64,000 nt of DNA from Rhineura floridana (GCF_030035675.1 NC_084480.1:21595263-21659262), one strand, 5' to 3'; shown: positions 48,745-59,984, counted from the stretch's first letter. Translations and numbers: made by a program. Notes: a model not told the origin generated them from the letters alone.

Positions 48745-49125
48745 ATGTATACCAGTCTACTCAGAAGTAAGTCTATGTTTAATGCAGCTTACTCCCAGGT
48801 AAATCAAATTGGGTATAGGATTGCACTAATTAGGCAACATGAGGACTGCATGAAGCTGTACCAATCTGCGGGGGGGGGGGAGAGAAAAAATATGACCCTT
48901 TATAGCACAAAGGTGCACCAATCTGGTTAAGGCAAGTAAAATTTGATGCATGTAATACAAGGACTAACCTGCAATCCAGTACCTGTCTACTCAGAAGTAA
49001 GTCCCACTGAGTCTGATGGGACTTACTCTCAGGCAAGTGTGTATTGAGTACACACTTACCTGGGAGTAAGTCCCATTGAACCCAATAAAGCTTACTTTTG
49101 AGTAGACATGTATTGGATTGCAGCC
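48745..49125. repeat. Interspersed repeat with AGTAAGTC/GACTTACT arms
   Basis: 'actcagaagtaagt', 'gcttactcccaggtaa', 'aagtcccattgaacccaata' and 'ggattgcagcctta' recur in alternating orientation. Related pieces are at 33,955-34,030 and 49,785-49,865. Probably a small DNA element family. Confidence 0.5.
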
Positions 49126-49147
49126 TTAGTTTCCTTTCCCCCCCATT

Positions 49148-49216
49148 TTAATTCTGCCTTCTATCTTCACAACAGCCCTGTGAGGTAGGTTAGGCTGAGA
49201 GTTAGGGACTGGCCCA
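49148..49216 (-). repeat. Sauria SINE body fragment, antisense
   Basis: The reverse complement of 'cacaacagccctgtgaggta' and 'ggttaggctgagag' matches the central part of the Sauria SINE. A second shorter piece is at 49,660-49,705. Confidence 0.55.
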
Positions 49217-50239
49217 AGGCAATAAATAAGCAAAAACAATGAGTAAAAATTTAAAATGTGAAAATGCTCATGCTCAGAGTATTTTTGTTGCTCTTTGTCA
49301 ATGCTTTGCGTGTGGGTTTTTATGTCTACTGTCTCATAACTTCTTTTTGCCCGAGAATGTCATATTTCTTACAGATGTTCTTTTTTTAAAAAAAATTGCC
49401 CAAATTCTGTGTTGTTTATTTTTTAACTTGAGTTCTTTGCATGGTTTAGGGGTGGTATTGCAGGAGACCAGGCTCTTATGGACAGCTGTGGGGCAGGTAG
49501 AAATTAAATGGAGTAAGCCTTTTTTGTATGGAAATACAATTATGGGGAAAGCTTCACCTGTTAACGTTCTATCTGTCAGACATCTTATTACTTGTGTGTG
49601 CCCCCCTTCCCAGATTTATTTTTGATTTGTGAATGCCATGACCATTGCCATTCCCTCCCCCCGTTTATCTTTGCAACAACCCTGTGAGGTAGCTTAGGCT
49701 GAGACAACATATGTACATAAGCAGCAGTTGGTAGTTGTAGTTGGTACAGCATTAATAAAGTATAGTCCTTGAAATGTATTCTGGTAGAGTCCAGTCCTAT
49801 ATGTCTGCTCCAAATTAAGCCTCATTGGGTTAAATGGATAAGTATATAGGATTGCAGATTAATTTTTACCTCTGAAAGGAACGCACTGTCAGGCATAGAA
49901 TTTAAGAGACATACTTTTCTGGATGTGTTTCAAACAGATGGGTAGGTGGGAAGAGAGTTGGGTCTTCAACATAGTGCCCTCCAGATGTTGTTGGAATTCA
50001 ACTCCCATCAGTCTCAGATAACATAATGATGCTGAAGTTGGTTCCTAGTTCCCAGTTCCCAGCTACAGTAACTCCAAGCCAAAGTTCACATGTCTCTAAA
50101 CCCCAAAATATATGTTGGAGTACCCCATATCATATATCGCAGTGATCTGGGGAGTCTCCCCGTCAAGAATAACAACAAATTTATTCAATCAAAATTATCA
50201 GGCTTCTGAAATGCTCATAAATGCATAATGATGTCATAA

Positions 50240-52065
50240 AATCATAAAAAATAAGTAACTGGGTGTGCCCACCCCATAGTCTGTTCTGGGCCAGGACAAC
50301 TCATACACCCCAGGGAAGGGGAGGGTGTCCTCTACAAGATGCCAGTGTGTCCTGCCTGGACCAGAGCTTTTGCTTGGTGCAGGGCAGGGATAAGGGCATA
50401 TATGTACAACCCAAAGCGACAAAAATATGCAGAAAACAATAAGAAACTGGGGGTGCCCACCCAAAAATCTGCACTGTCCCAGGCAGTAGTGTAGTGGCAA
50501 ATTCAGAAGTGCAAGGTCGCTTCATGATAACAGCCACAACCAGACCCCCCCTCCCCTTATTTTGCTCCTGGGTTGAGAATGAGGTCCTTGTTAATGCCTT
50601 CTCCCATAACAACTGATGTCCCTAGGAGACGATCAGTATGAAAGGGGAGAGTATTAGCTACTGAAAAGAGTCTTCTCATTGGGTGGCTCACCTCCTTTCA
50701 CTCTGATTGGCTCCAATCAGCAGGAAAGGACAAGGAAGCATATTAGAAGACTCTTCTCAGTGGCTAACACACTCCCCTTTCATGCCGATCAGCTCATATG
50801 ATGCTGGAGACATAGGGACGCTGCTCCCAAAAAAGTAAGGGGCAATTTACTGGACAACTACACCCCTGCTGCCAGGACAAATCATACATCCCAGGAAGGG
50901 GGAGGGTGGCCTCTACAAGATGCCAGTACTTCCCACCTGGCCTATAGTTTCTGCTGGGTGCAAGGCACTCATAAGATCATCTGTGCAGAACTAAAATAAT
51001 GAAGAGTAAGTAGAGAAAAATATGTAATTTGGGGTGACAACTTCAAAATCTGCTGTGGGCCATGAAACAACATTCAACTGAGCAAAGGAGTGTCCTCAAC
51101 GAGATGCCACTGCATCCTGCCTGGAATGGATTTTCTTGTGGACACATGAAACAGATATGTGCATCTATGCACAACAAGCAATGTAGAACGTATATAAGGA
51201 ACTGCGGGTTCCCACCCCAAAACATGCTTTGGGCACTACAAGTCATACATCCATGCATGCAGGAGAGGGTTCCTACCCAGTTCAGAGCTTCTTTTGTATG
51301 TATGCTACAGACAAGGGCATATATGTATTAGAAAAATAGTGAATATGTAGAGGAAGGAAAATCAGAAACGGGAGTGCCCATCCTAAGATGCGTCCATGCA
51401 TCTGGGAGAGTGTGTTCTATGAGATGCCATCTATGCATACTTTAGAGTATCATCTATGAAATTACATCTCCTTCAAGACATCATTGTTTGTTGACCCTGC
51501 CGCAAGTCCTTCTGTCATCAACATCAATGGCTTTTAAAAATAATAATAATTGAGCTATAACAAAGTAACAGGGAAGACCAATACAAAAATTTTAAAAATC
51601 CACATAGATCATAAGCACTGGCCGTAAGCACTGGCATAGCATAGAAGACACCCTATCATTTTCTGGGGTGTCCGATTTATCTTGGCCCAGAGAAGATTTT
51701 GAGGTGAACACCCCCAGATATTTATTCTTTTCTTTTCGTCTCCTTTGGTTGTGCATAGATGCTCTTATACACGTTCTGAATCGAACAGAAACTCTGGGCT
51801 AGGTGGGAAGCATTGGCATCTTGTAGAAGATATCCTCCCCTTTCCTTGGGTGTATGATTTGTCCTGGCCCAGAGCAGATTGTGGGGTGGGCACCCTCAGT
51901 TTCTTATTTTTCCCCCACATCTTTTTGTCAATTTTGGTTGTGCATAGATGCCCTTATCCCTGCCCTGCACCCAGCAAACGTTGTGGGCCAGGCAGGACGT
52001 ACTGGCATCTCGTAGAGGACACCCTCCTCTTTCCTGGGGTGTATGATTTGTCCCGGCCCAGAGCA
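50240..52065. repeat. Inverted array of ~182-189-bp repeats
   Basis: Left of about 51,440 diverged units run in one direction ('gcccacccc...atctgc', 'ggacaaatcatacatcccag', 'tctacaagatgccagt'). From about 51,640 to 52,065 they run in the other ('actggcatctcgtagaggac', 'gtgtatgatttgtcc', 'ggcccagagcagatt'). Spacings of equivalent positions are 182 bp (51,689 to 51,871) and 189 bp (51,871 to 52,060). The hAT MITE at 50,484 interrupts one unit. No coding potential. Confidence 0.7.
50484..50868. mobile_element. hAT-like palindromic MITE, copy 3 of 4
   Basis: Starts 'cagtagtgtagtggcaa' and ends 'actacacccctg'. The flanks 'gtcccagg' and 'ctgccagg' match at 6 of 8. It is inserted within the 185-bp repeat array and contains the GATTGG/CCAATC arms of its sisters. 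Confidence 0.75.
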
Positions 52066-52189
52066 GATTTTGTCTGATGTGCTCTTTGAGCATCCTGTTC
52101 TTTTGAAACATAACAGAAATGTATTGTAAAAGCAGCATTTCAAGTGTAAAATTTGATTTCAAGTGAATTATATGTGTGTTGGGGTATCA
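52066..52189 (+). mobile_element. Detached 3' end of the 61.8-63.9 kb element
   Basis: From 'gtctgatgtgctctttgagc' to 'gtgtgttggggtatca' this segment matches 63,759-63,883 with only about three differences. Here it directly follows the last 185-bp repeat. The word 'cagattt' at the join occurs in both parents. Confidence 0.85.
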
Positions 52190-52574
52190 CCATTGCTGGA
52201 GGTGGGGTGGGAGGATGTGAGATTCTGTTAATCTTACAGATAAAAAAATTTATTCTACTACCCTCTGTGTGTGTGTTCTTGTTTTTAATGTTGTTTTAGG
52301 CTACTTAGATGAGCAGCAGCCAAGGCCAGCACCTTATAGGCAATTTTTTTAGAAAAGTAACTAAAATGTAATTGTAGTGATTGCTTTTGAGTAAAAGTAA
52401 AGTAATCAGTTACTTTCAGAGCAATTGTAATTGTAACGGTAACTACTACTTTTTTGGGCCATGTAACTATAACTGTAATTGATTACTTTTAAAAGTAATC
52501 TTCCACACTCTGTCCTTGATTGGGTGGTCAGTAGTAGACTCCAAGCACCACATTCCTTTTATTACTTGCCGGAA

Positions 52575-52732
52575 GTTGCCAGAAGCCTCAGAAGGGGAGA
52601 GTGTTCTTGCACTCGGGTCCTGCTTGCGGGCTTCCCTGAGGCACCTGGTTGGCCACTGTGAGAACAGGATGCTGGACTAGATGGGCCACTGGCCTGATCC
52701 AGCAGGCTCTTCTTATGTTCTTACTTGCCCCA
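52575..52732 (-). repeat. Squamate interspersed repeat (GCTGGATCAGGCC family), antisense
   Basis: 'gttggccactgtgagaacag', 'ggactagatgggccactgg' and 'ctgatccagcaggctcttc' are the inverse of 60,977-61,066. A well-preserved copy. Confidence 0.7.
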
Positions 52733-52862
52733 TTAATTTTAATCCAGATACTCTCGGTGGAGCTACCAAGCTCATCTTCCTGAATTTCTGTGCAGGGTTA
52801 AATGCAGGGTAGGGAACTTCCCCTTTCTGTGGAGGTGTCTGAACCCTGCTATTAAGACAGGA

Positions 52863-53435
52863 TGTCAGCTCTACACTGCATCAGCAGTGTCAGGGGGGGC
52901 TGGAAATTCCTGGGTCTTTGGCAGGGAAGGAAAGTCCTTAGCCAGCAGTCAGGTTGTAAATCTGCCAGGCCTATCCGAAGCGTACTTGCCGAGTCAGAAG
53001 TCCAGAAGCGAGGTCAGTGGAGGTCCGGGATCAATTGCCAAGGAGGTCAGTCAAAGAGATGCTGCAGGGAAACTAGGTCTACACAAAGCCACGCCTGACG
53101 TTGCAGTCAGCAACAAGCTGCACCCAAGGTGTGCCTTATAAAGAGCAGGATGGACAGCAGGTGTGAGCCCTCAGCATTTGGGCCTTAAGGAGACAGGCCT
53201 GCCTCTCTTCTGCCTGACCTTCTGCTGTCTATGTTCTGCAGGTGAGGGGGGAGTATCCTGTTCACTGTCTGTGTCTGGCTGCAGGGCCTCTGCTGTCCCT
53301 GGGGTGCTCTGCAGCTGAGGGGCAGAAGGAGCTGGATTCTCAGGAGGCTCCTCCGTGTCTCCTGCTGCTCCTGGGTCTGCTGCTGTTACTCCAGAGTCAT
53401 CCTCATCTGAGGAGTCCTCTGACGGGGCCATGACA
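52863..53435 (-). repeat. 3' LTR of the Ty3/gypsy element
   Basis: 573 bp, direct repeat of 57,826-58,398. The plus-strand ends are 'tgtcagctctacactgcatc' and 'gacggggccatgaca'. Preceded by 'cagga'. Confidence 0.95.
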
Positions 53436-56400
53436 CTATCCCCCGCCCCACGACCAACCCTCCGCCTCCCGCCGGGGCCCGGCTTATCCGGGTAGCGCTG
53501 GTGGAAGCGCTGGACCAGACGAGGGGCATGCACCTGCGCTGCATCTTCCCATGAGCGTTCCTCAGGGCCGTACCCCTGCCAGTCTATGAGGTACTGGAGG
53601 CGGCCCCGATGCCTCCGGGAGTCCAGGATCTGCGCCACTTCGAATTCCTCTTCCCCGTTGACTTGTATCGGTGGTGGGGGCCGTGGTTGACTACCCAAGG
53701 GGTGAGGCGGGAGAGCGGGAGTCAGCAGTGATCTATGGAAGACAGGGTGAATGCGGAAGGAGGCAGGGAGTTGGAGCCGGAATGCCACCGGGTTAATTTG
53801 CTGGGTGATCCGGAAGGGACCTGCATTCCGAGCCTCCAGCTTGTGAGATGGCCGTTGCGAACGCAGGAATTTGGTCGAGAGCCATACCCAGTCGCCTACC
53901 TTCAGCGGTGGGCCTGGTTGGCGGTGGCGGTCAGCAAAGCGCTTATACGCGTCCTTGGCCTGCTCCAGCTGCTCCCTCAGGACTGCCTGCAGGGCTTGCA
54001 ACTCCTGCAGCATGACATCCACAGCGGGGACCGGCGACGGGGGTCGCACTGAGGGGAAGAATCGGGGGTGGTAGCCGTAAGAGGCAAAGAACGGGGTCTG
54101 GCGTGTGGAGGCATGCACGGAGTTATTATACGCGAACTCCGCCAGCGGTAACAGATCCACCCAATTGTCCTGTTGGAAGCAGGTGTAACACCGCAGGTAT
54201 TGTTCGACGGTGGCGTTGGTACGTTCTGTTTGTCCATCTGATTGAGGGTGGACAAGTGATTGGGCGGAGGACAAGTGGATCTGGACGTTCAGGGCCCGAA
54301 ACAGGGCCTGCCAGAACCGGGCGGTGAACTGGGCTCCTCGGTCAGAGATCAGGTGGTCGGGGAGGCCGTGTAACCGGAAAACCTGGGTCAAGAACAGTTG
54401 CGGAGTTTCTGGGGCAGAGGGTAGGCCGGCACAGGGGAGGAAATGGGCCATCTTGGCGAACAGGTCTACGACTACGAGGATGGTGGTCATTCCCCGGGAG
54501 GCCGGTAAGTCTGTGATAAAATCCAGGGAGACCGAGCGCCAGGGCCCGGGGGGGGTAGGCAGTGGGAGCAGGAGCCCCGGGGGCTTGCCGGGGTGGCTCT
54601 TGGCTCGCTGGCAGGTATCACAGGCCGCTACATAGTCCTTGACATCCACTTGGACCCGGGGCCACCAGAAATCCCGTAGGACCAGGTGGAGGGTTTTATA
54701 CGTTCCAAAATGCCCTGCTGGCTGGCTGTCATGGCAGAGGTGGAGCACCTCTCCCCGCAGAGCTCCCGGGGGAACGTACAACCGGTTCCGATGATACAAG
54801 AGGCCCTGCTGCAAGGAAAAGGGGCTGTCCCGGGCGGGCATCCCTGACTGGAGCTCTCGCTGCTGGGCCAGGGCGTAGGGGTCCTTTTGCTGCTGTTCCT
54901 GCACCCGGTCCAGGAGGGGTTGTGGCTGGTGGGTAGCGGCAAAGTTCTCTGGGCGAAGAATTGGGCAAAGGGGGCGATCGACCTGCTCGGCTCGGTATTC
55001 TGGCTTGCGAGAGAGCGTGTCTGCTAGGGTGTTTCGGCAGCCAGGGAGGTAGGTGACCGTGAACTGGAACCGGGAGAAAAACAGGGACCACCGGATCTGG
55101 CGTTGGTTCAGCCGTCGGGCGCTTTGCAGGTGCTCCAGGTTTCGGTGGTCTGTTCGTACCTGGACCGGATGGCATGCCCCTTCCAGGAGATGACGCCAGG
55201 TCTCGAAGGCTACTTTGATGGCCAGTAACTTCTTCTCCCAAATGGTGTAGTTCTGTTCCGAAGCGTTGAGTTTCCGGGAGTGGAACGCACAGGGGAGCAG
55301 GGACTGCTTGCTCCCCACCGGCTGAAGTAGGACCGCTGCCACTGCCTTATCCGATGCATCGGCCTCCACTATGTAAGGTCGGGAAGGGTCGGGTTGCTGG
55401 AGGATGGGTTCAGATGTAAAGGCGTGTTGGAGGCGCCGGAAGGCCTGTTGAGCGGCCTCGGTCCAAACAAACTTCTCTTTGCCTCGAAGCAGGTCTGATA
55501 TGGGCGTGGTGAGTTTGGAGAAGTGGGAGATGAACCGGCGGTAATAGTTGGCGAAGCTCAAGAAGCGCTGCACATCTTTGGGGCTTCGCGGAGCTGCCCA
55601 GTGGAGGATGGTCTCAATTTTGGCGGGGTCCATCTGGATACCCGAGGGCGAGATCCAATGGCCTAGGAAATCCACGGTCGTGAGGTCAAAGGCGCATTTT
55701 TCGAGCTTGGCGAAGAGGCGGTGCTCCCGCAGGCACTGCAGCACCACTCAAACGTGCTCCTTATGTTCCGAGGGGTTCCGCGAATAGATCAGGATGTCAT
55801 CCAAGTAGATCACCAGGAAGCGGTCTAGGAGGTCCCGGAAGATGTCGTTCATGAAGTGCTGGAAGACGGCAGGGGCGTTGCACAAGCCAAACGGCATCAC
55901 GGTGTACTCAAAGTGCCCATAACGGGTGCGGAAGGCCATCTTCCACTCATCGCCCTCCCGCACACGGACCAGGTTGTAGGCCCCTCTCAGGTCTAGTTTG
56001 GTGAAAATGCGAGCGCCCCGCAGCCGCTCTAACAGTTCTTGGATCAGGGGCAGAGGGTAGCAATTCCGAACTGTAATCTGGTTGAGGGCGTGGTAGTCAT
56101 TGCACAGCCGGAGTTCCCCACATTTCTTTTTGACAAAGAGGACAGGGGCGGCTGCAGGGGACGTGGAAGGGCCAATGAACCCTCGGCGCAGGTTCTTGTC
56201 GAGGAACTCTCTGAGGGCTGCCAGTTCAGGTTCTGACAGGGAATAAAGCCGGCCCACGGGAATCTTGGCTCCGGGGAGCAGGGCAATGGGACAGTCGTAA
56301 GGACGATGGGGCGGCAACTGGTCTGCCTCTTGCTTCCCAAACACATCCGCGAACTCCCGGTATTGTTCCGGTAAGGCCTCGGGCACGGAGCTTGCCTCCT

Positions 56401-57166
56401 GGGTCATCAGGATGCGCTCCTTCGGCCTCCAGCAGTTGGCTTGGCAATAGGGGGATCCGAGGGTCAGTCGGCCCCTGGACCACTGGATGATGGGGTCATG
56501 CCGCTGGAGCCATGCCAGGCCCAGCACGACTGGGAAGTGGGGTGCGGCAGCCAGGTAGAACTGGAGGCTTTCCTCGTGCTCCCCCAGGGCCATGTCGAGC
56601 GGCACTGTCTCCTGTACTACAGGGCCCGAGGCGAGAAGCCGGCCATCAATAGTCTCCACCAGGAGGGGGCGGTGAATGGGTTGACTAGGAACCCGGTGGA
56701 GCTTGGCAAAGGACACGTCCATAAAATTGCTGGTGGATCCTGAGTCCAGCATGGCGGGTACTTGTAGGGTCCCCCTTCCGGGGACTGTCAGTGCGATCAA
56801 CACGGTCAGATGCTTGGGCGGTGAGGAACTGAGGTGGCAGGCCCCTTGAACCATGAGGGTGCCCCGGCTCAGGGGCCTGTGAAGGCCGGGGCATGGGCGT
56901 TTCCCGAGGCAGGGGCTGTGGGTCATTTCGCGGAACACTGGGCTGCAAAATGTCCCGGGGCCCCGCAATACAGGCAGAGGCCCTGTTGCCGGCATCACAG
57001 CTTTTCGGCCGCAGAGAGATGTGGCCGAGCCCCTCCCAGCTGCATCGGTTCTGCCAGGGGTGTAGGGTCCTTGCCGACAGGCTCCAAGGGCCCAGCCACT
57101 GGGGCTGATGCTCTGTAGACTGGCCAGGTCGGTTGGCAGCACGCCTGCTTTCCAGCCTCCCGTCAA
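53171..57166 (-). CDS. pol: pol region of the Ty3/gypsy element (fossil)
   Basis: Domains in order: aspartic protease with '[12 protein letters not shown]'; reverse transcriptase with '[20 protein letters not shown]', 'MPFGLCNAP' and the catalytic '[11 protein letters not shown]'; RNase H with '[15 protein letters not shown]'; integrase with an HHCC zinc motif ('[14 protein letters not shown]', 'CDTCQRAK') and DDE core ('[10 protein letters not shown]', '[13 protein letters not shown]', '[13 protein letters not shown]'). It ends with a chromodomain ('[18 protein letters not shown]') and an acidic tail that extends into the 3' LTR. Such chromodomains steer integration to particular chromatin. 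Nearly intact. Confidence 0.9.
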
Positions 57167-57770
57167 TCTGGAGACACAGGCGTATGAGGGCTTGCAGGGT
57201 TCCAGGGCGCTCCACCCTAGCTAGCTCATCCAGGAGCTCATCCGACAGCCCCTCCTGAAACTGGTCCATGAGAGCGGCTTCGTTCCAGCCCAGGGTTTGT
57301 TGCAATAGACGAAAGTCTGTTACATATTCCCCCAAGGGGCGTCGGCCTTGCCGCAGCCTGCGTATCCGGCGGTTGGCTGTGGCAGATTGGACTGGGTCCT
57401 CGAACATAGCCTTCAGTTCTCTGGTGAAGGCGGCTAGGTCGTTGAGCACAGGGCTCCGCTCGAGGAGCAGGGGCGTGGCCCATCTAGCTGCCGCCCCGGT
57501 GCAGAGGTTAATCAAGAATCCCACCCGGGTCTTATCATCTGGGAAGGCCTCTGGGCGTAACTCCATGAAGAGCTGGGCCTGGGCCAAGAAGGCTGAGAGC
57601 TGGTCGGAAGCCCCAGTAAATTTCTCTGGGAGAGTCACAGGGCACTTGGCTCTCCCTGTAGGGAGAGGGGGTGGGGCTGCTGCTAGCTGGGTTTGCAAGC
57701 CTTGGACGGCCAACAGCAGCTGGTCTACTTGTGAGCGCAGGAGCAAGTTTTCCTGCTGGAGTTGCTCCAT
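56685..57770 (-). CDS. gag: gag region of the Ty3/gypsy element (fossil)
   Basis: The first ATG of the frame is at 57,770, just inside the 5' LTR. It begins with a short leucine-rich coiled coil ('[19 protein letters not shown]'). It continues with a capsid-like core resembling retrotransposon gag ('[19 protein letters not shown]', '[20 protein letters not shown]', '[13 protein letters not shown]'). This core is the part domesticated in mammalian PEG10/RTL proteins. The capsid packages element RNA. The frame overlaps the start of pol, as is usual for the family. Confidence 0.8.
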   Translation of the reverse strand: MEQLQQENLLLRSQVDQLLLAVQGLQTQLAAAPPPLPTGRAKCPVTLPEKFTGASDQLSAFLAQAQLFMELRPEAFPDDKTRVGFLINLCTGAAARWATPLLLERSPVLNDLAAFTRELKAMFEDPVQSATANRRIRRLRQGRRPLGEYVTDFRLLQQTLGWNEAALMDQFQEGLSDELLDELARVERPGTLQALIRLCLQIDGRLESRRAANRPGQSTEHQPQWLGPWSLSARTLHPWQNRCSWEGLGHISLRPKSCDAGNRASACIAGPRDILQPSVPRNDPQPLPRETPMPRPSQAPEPGHPHGSRGLPPQFLTAQASDRVDRTDSPRKGDPTSTRHAGLRIHQQFYGRVLCQAPPGS

Positions 57771-57825
57771 GGTCAGCACTTCCCCCACTCCTTTGTTGCC
57801 TACTTTGTTTGGGCTGACTGCAAAC

Positions 57826-58398
57826 TGTCAGCTCTACACTGCATCAGCAGTGTCAGGGGGGGCTGGAAATTCCTGGGTCTTTGGCAGGGAAGGAAAGTCC
57901 TTAGCCAGCAGTCAGGTTGTAAATCTGCCAGGCCTATCCGAAGCATACTTGCCGAGTCAGAAGTCCAGAAGCGAGGTCAGTGGAGGTCCGGGATCAATTG
58001 CCAAGGAGGTCAGTCAAAGAGATGCTGCAGGGAAACTAGGTCTACACAAAGCCACGCCTGACGTTGCAGTCAGCAACAAGCTGCACCCAAGGTGTGCCTT
58101 ATAAAGAGCAGGATGGACAGCAGGTGTGAGCCCTCAGCGTTTGGGCCTTAAGGAGACAGGCCTGCCTCTCTTCTGCCTGACCTTCTGCTGTCTCCGTTCT
58201 GCAGGTGAGGGGGGAGTATCCTGTTCACTGTCTGTGTCTGGCTGCAGGGCCTCTGCTGTCCCTGGGGTGCTCTGCAGCTGAGGGGCAGAAGGAGCTGGAT
58301 TCTCAGGAGGCTCCTCCGTGTCTCCTGCTGCTCCTGGGTCTGCTGCTGTTACTCCCGAGTCGTCCTCATCTGAGGAGTCCTCTGACGGGGCCATGACA
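57826..58398 (-). repeat. 5' LTR of the Ty3/gypsy element
   Basis: 573 bp, near-identical to 52,863-53,435. Followed by 'cagga', the target duplication. It carries the same TATA-like motif and presumably the promoter and poly(A) signals of the element. Confidence 0.95.
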
Positions 58399-58399
58399 C

Positions 58400-59030
58400 A
58401 GGATGACTCACATCTCTCACCCCTTGTCATGGGGGCGGTGGACAGAATGTCACTGACATGGGCAGGCAAGACTGGCTATGTCGGCGGCAGCAATCCCATT
58501 CATAAGAAGAGATGTCAAAATGAAACATTTTGCTGATGAGCTCAATGTCTATATTTGCACACGAAGAGCCCAGCTAGGGAAAAGAGAGTCTCCGAATTAA
58601 AGAGCTGCTCCCTGCTGCCTGTCTTGCAGACAGGGGGTACTGAAGGTTAGCTTTGGGAATGAGCTGGGCTCTGCTGAGCACATATATCCTCCCAGTGCAG
58701 GCTGGCCCATGGGGGCCCATGGCGCAGTGCCCCACCAACCTCTCTCTGCTTGAAGCCCACCTGCCTGCTTTCCTGCCAGCAAGCGGTCGGGGGGGGGCTC
58801 TGCCTGTTGCCTTGCTCTTGCTTAGTCTCAGTTTTGCCCTTGTAGAAGTCAGCTGGGAGGAGGGTGTTTATTTATTTATTTATTTATCACATTTGTATAC
58901 CGCCCCATAGCCGAATCTCTCTGGGTGGTTTGGGCTCCCTCCCTTCTGCCCTACCAGTTACAATGGTCACCAGCCTCCAACATATACACCCTCCCTCCCC
59001 ACATACTGTAGAAGCCCCCAGCAGGTGTAG
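58400..59030. other. Mostly unassigned DNA after the LTR element
   Basis: 58,866-58,915 is a (TTTA)n run with a LINE-type tail ('gtataccgccccatagccg'). 58,680-58,760 ('ggcccatggcgcagtgcccc') resembles a hAT-type end. No gene recognised. Confidence 0.4.
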
Positions 59031-59034
59031 TATT

Positions 59035-59439
59035 CAGGAGTGTAGTCGTCCAAGGTCTCGGGGGTGTGTGTGTCTTAGTCCCCCTACTTTTTTGGGAGCA
59101 GGGTCCCAGCAGGGCCCCTATGTCTCCAGCATCCTACAAACCTATCAACATGAGAAGGGAGCATGTTAGCCACTGAAAAGAGTCTTCTAACATGCTTCCT
59201 TGTCCTTTCCTGCTGATTGGAGCCGATCAGAGTGAAAGGAGGTGCATCAGCCACTGAGAAGACTCTTTTCAATAGCTAACACTCCCCCTTTCATGCTGAT
59301 TGGCTGCTAGAGATGTCTGTTGTTGTGGGAGAAGGCATTAACGACGATTTCATTCTCAACCCAGGAGCAAAAAAGGGTGTGTGTGGCTGTGACTATCAGG
59401 AAGGGACCCTGCACTTCTGATTTTACCACTACACTGCTG
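59035..59439. mobile_element. hAT-like palindromic MITE, copy 4 of 4
   Basis: Starts 'caggagtgtagtcgtcc' and ends 'ccactacactgctg'. The arms 'catgttagccactgaaaaga' and 'tcttttcaatagctaacact' are inverted, as are 'ctgattggagccgatcag' and 'catgctgattggct'. The target duplication is poorly preserved. Confidence 0.7.
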
Positions 59440-59479
59440 TTGCTATTCTGCTCCTGTACCACTTTCACAGTTGTGGGAA

Positions 59480-59610
59480 TGGTGGTTTGTTAAAGGTGAT
59501 GACTTCATAGAGCTACAATTTCCGGCACCTTTCAGAAACTCCAGTCCCCAAGATTCTCCATGACAAAGTGGTAAAAGAGTGCTTTAAATGCATGGTGTGG
59601 ATGTGACCTC
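59480..59610. mobile_element. Half of a Harbinger-like MITE
   Basis: 'tagagctacaatttccggca' and the end 'aaatgcatggtgtggatgtg' correspond to the right half of the element at 15,382-15,715. Confidence 0.45.
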
Positions 59611-59984
59611 CTTTGCCTCTAAAGTTGCAATCTTTTGCACACTCATGGTGCTTCTAGACTGTTGCCGCTTTCAGGTGGGGTTCAATCACAATGCAGCAAA
59701 TTCAGATTGCTCAGTTGAAGGGGATTTGGCACTCTTGCGCAAAAAATCCATTTCCCCCAAAAGACAGGTCTTTTTGTGATAAGGAAAATGTGGGATAATG
59801 CTTGCTTGATGCAATGTCATCTAACCTCCCTGCAAACAAATCAGGTCATCTGGAAGTGCCCTTTCTTGAGAGTAAATCTCACTCAGTTCTGTGGAATCTA
59901 CTCTTGCATACGATTGTGCTGTAATGGTCCTTGAATGACCAAGCTTGGATGACTAGGCTTATACCCTAGTGGGCAAGGATCGTA

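Larger units (their letters stand above)
48103..52512. mobile_element. Putative long non-autonomous hAT element (4.4 kb, CAGAG ends)
   Basis: The left end 'cagagcttggaagtaact' and the right end 'agtaatcttccacactctg' are inverted and share the CAGAG(C)TTGGAA...AGTTACT signature of the 116-bp MITEs at 21,932 and 27,106. Both subterminal regions are rich in 'gtaact/agttac' words. Inside are unrelated repeats (48,745-49,125; 49,150-49,700), an inverted array (50,240-52,065) and a 3' end shared with 63.8 kb. The flanks (gaaaccag and tccttgat) do not match, so this may be two separate ends rather than one element. No transposase frame. Confidence 0.45.
52863..58398 (-). mobile_element. Ty3/gypsy LTR retrotransposon (chromovirus), nearly whole
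   Basis: Both LTRs are 573 bp (52,863-53,435 and 57,826-58,398), start TG, end CA, and differ at only a handful of positions (about 1%), so the insertion is young. The 5-bp duplication 'cagga' flanks both ends. A polypurine tract abuts the 3' LTR at about 53,436-53,449. A TATA-like 'tttataag' lies in each LTR. Read on the minus strand the interior carries gag, protease, reverse transcriptase, RNase H, integrase and a C-terminal chromodomain, in that order. I could not identify the primer-binding site. The coding part looks nearly intact with about two breaks; the fossil is otherwise complete. The domain order and gag type point to the Sushi-like chromoviruses that gave rise to mammalian RTL/PEG10 genes. 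Confidence 0.92.

Noticed and set aside
54729-55241. 170-codon proline-rich minus-strand ORF
   Set aside because: Alternative frame within the retrotransposon pol region.
57268-58104. 278-codon plus-strand ORF across gag and the LTR
   Set aside because: Antisense shadow of the Ty3/gypsy gag; GC-rich DNA has few stops.
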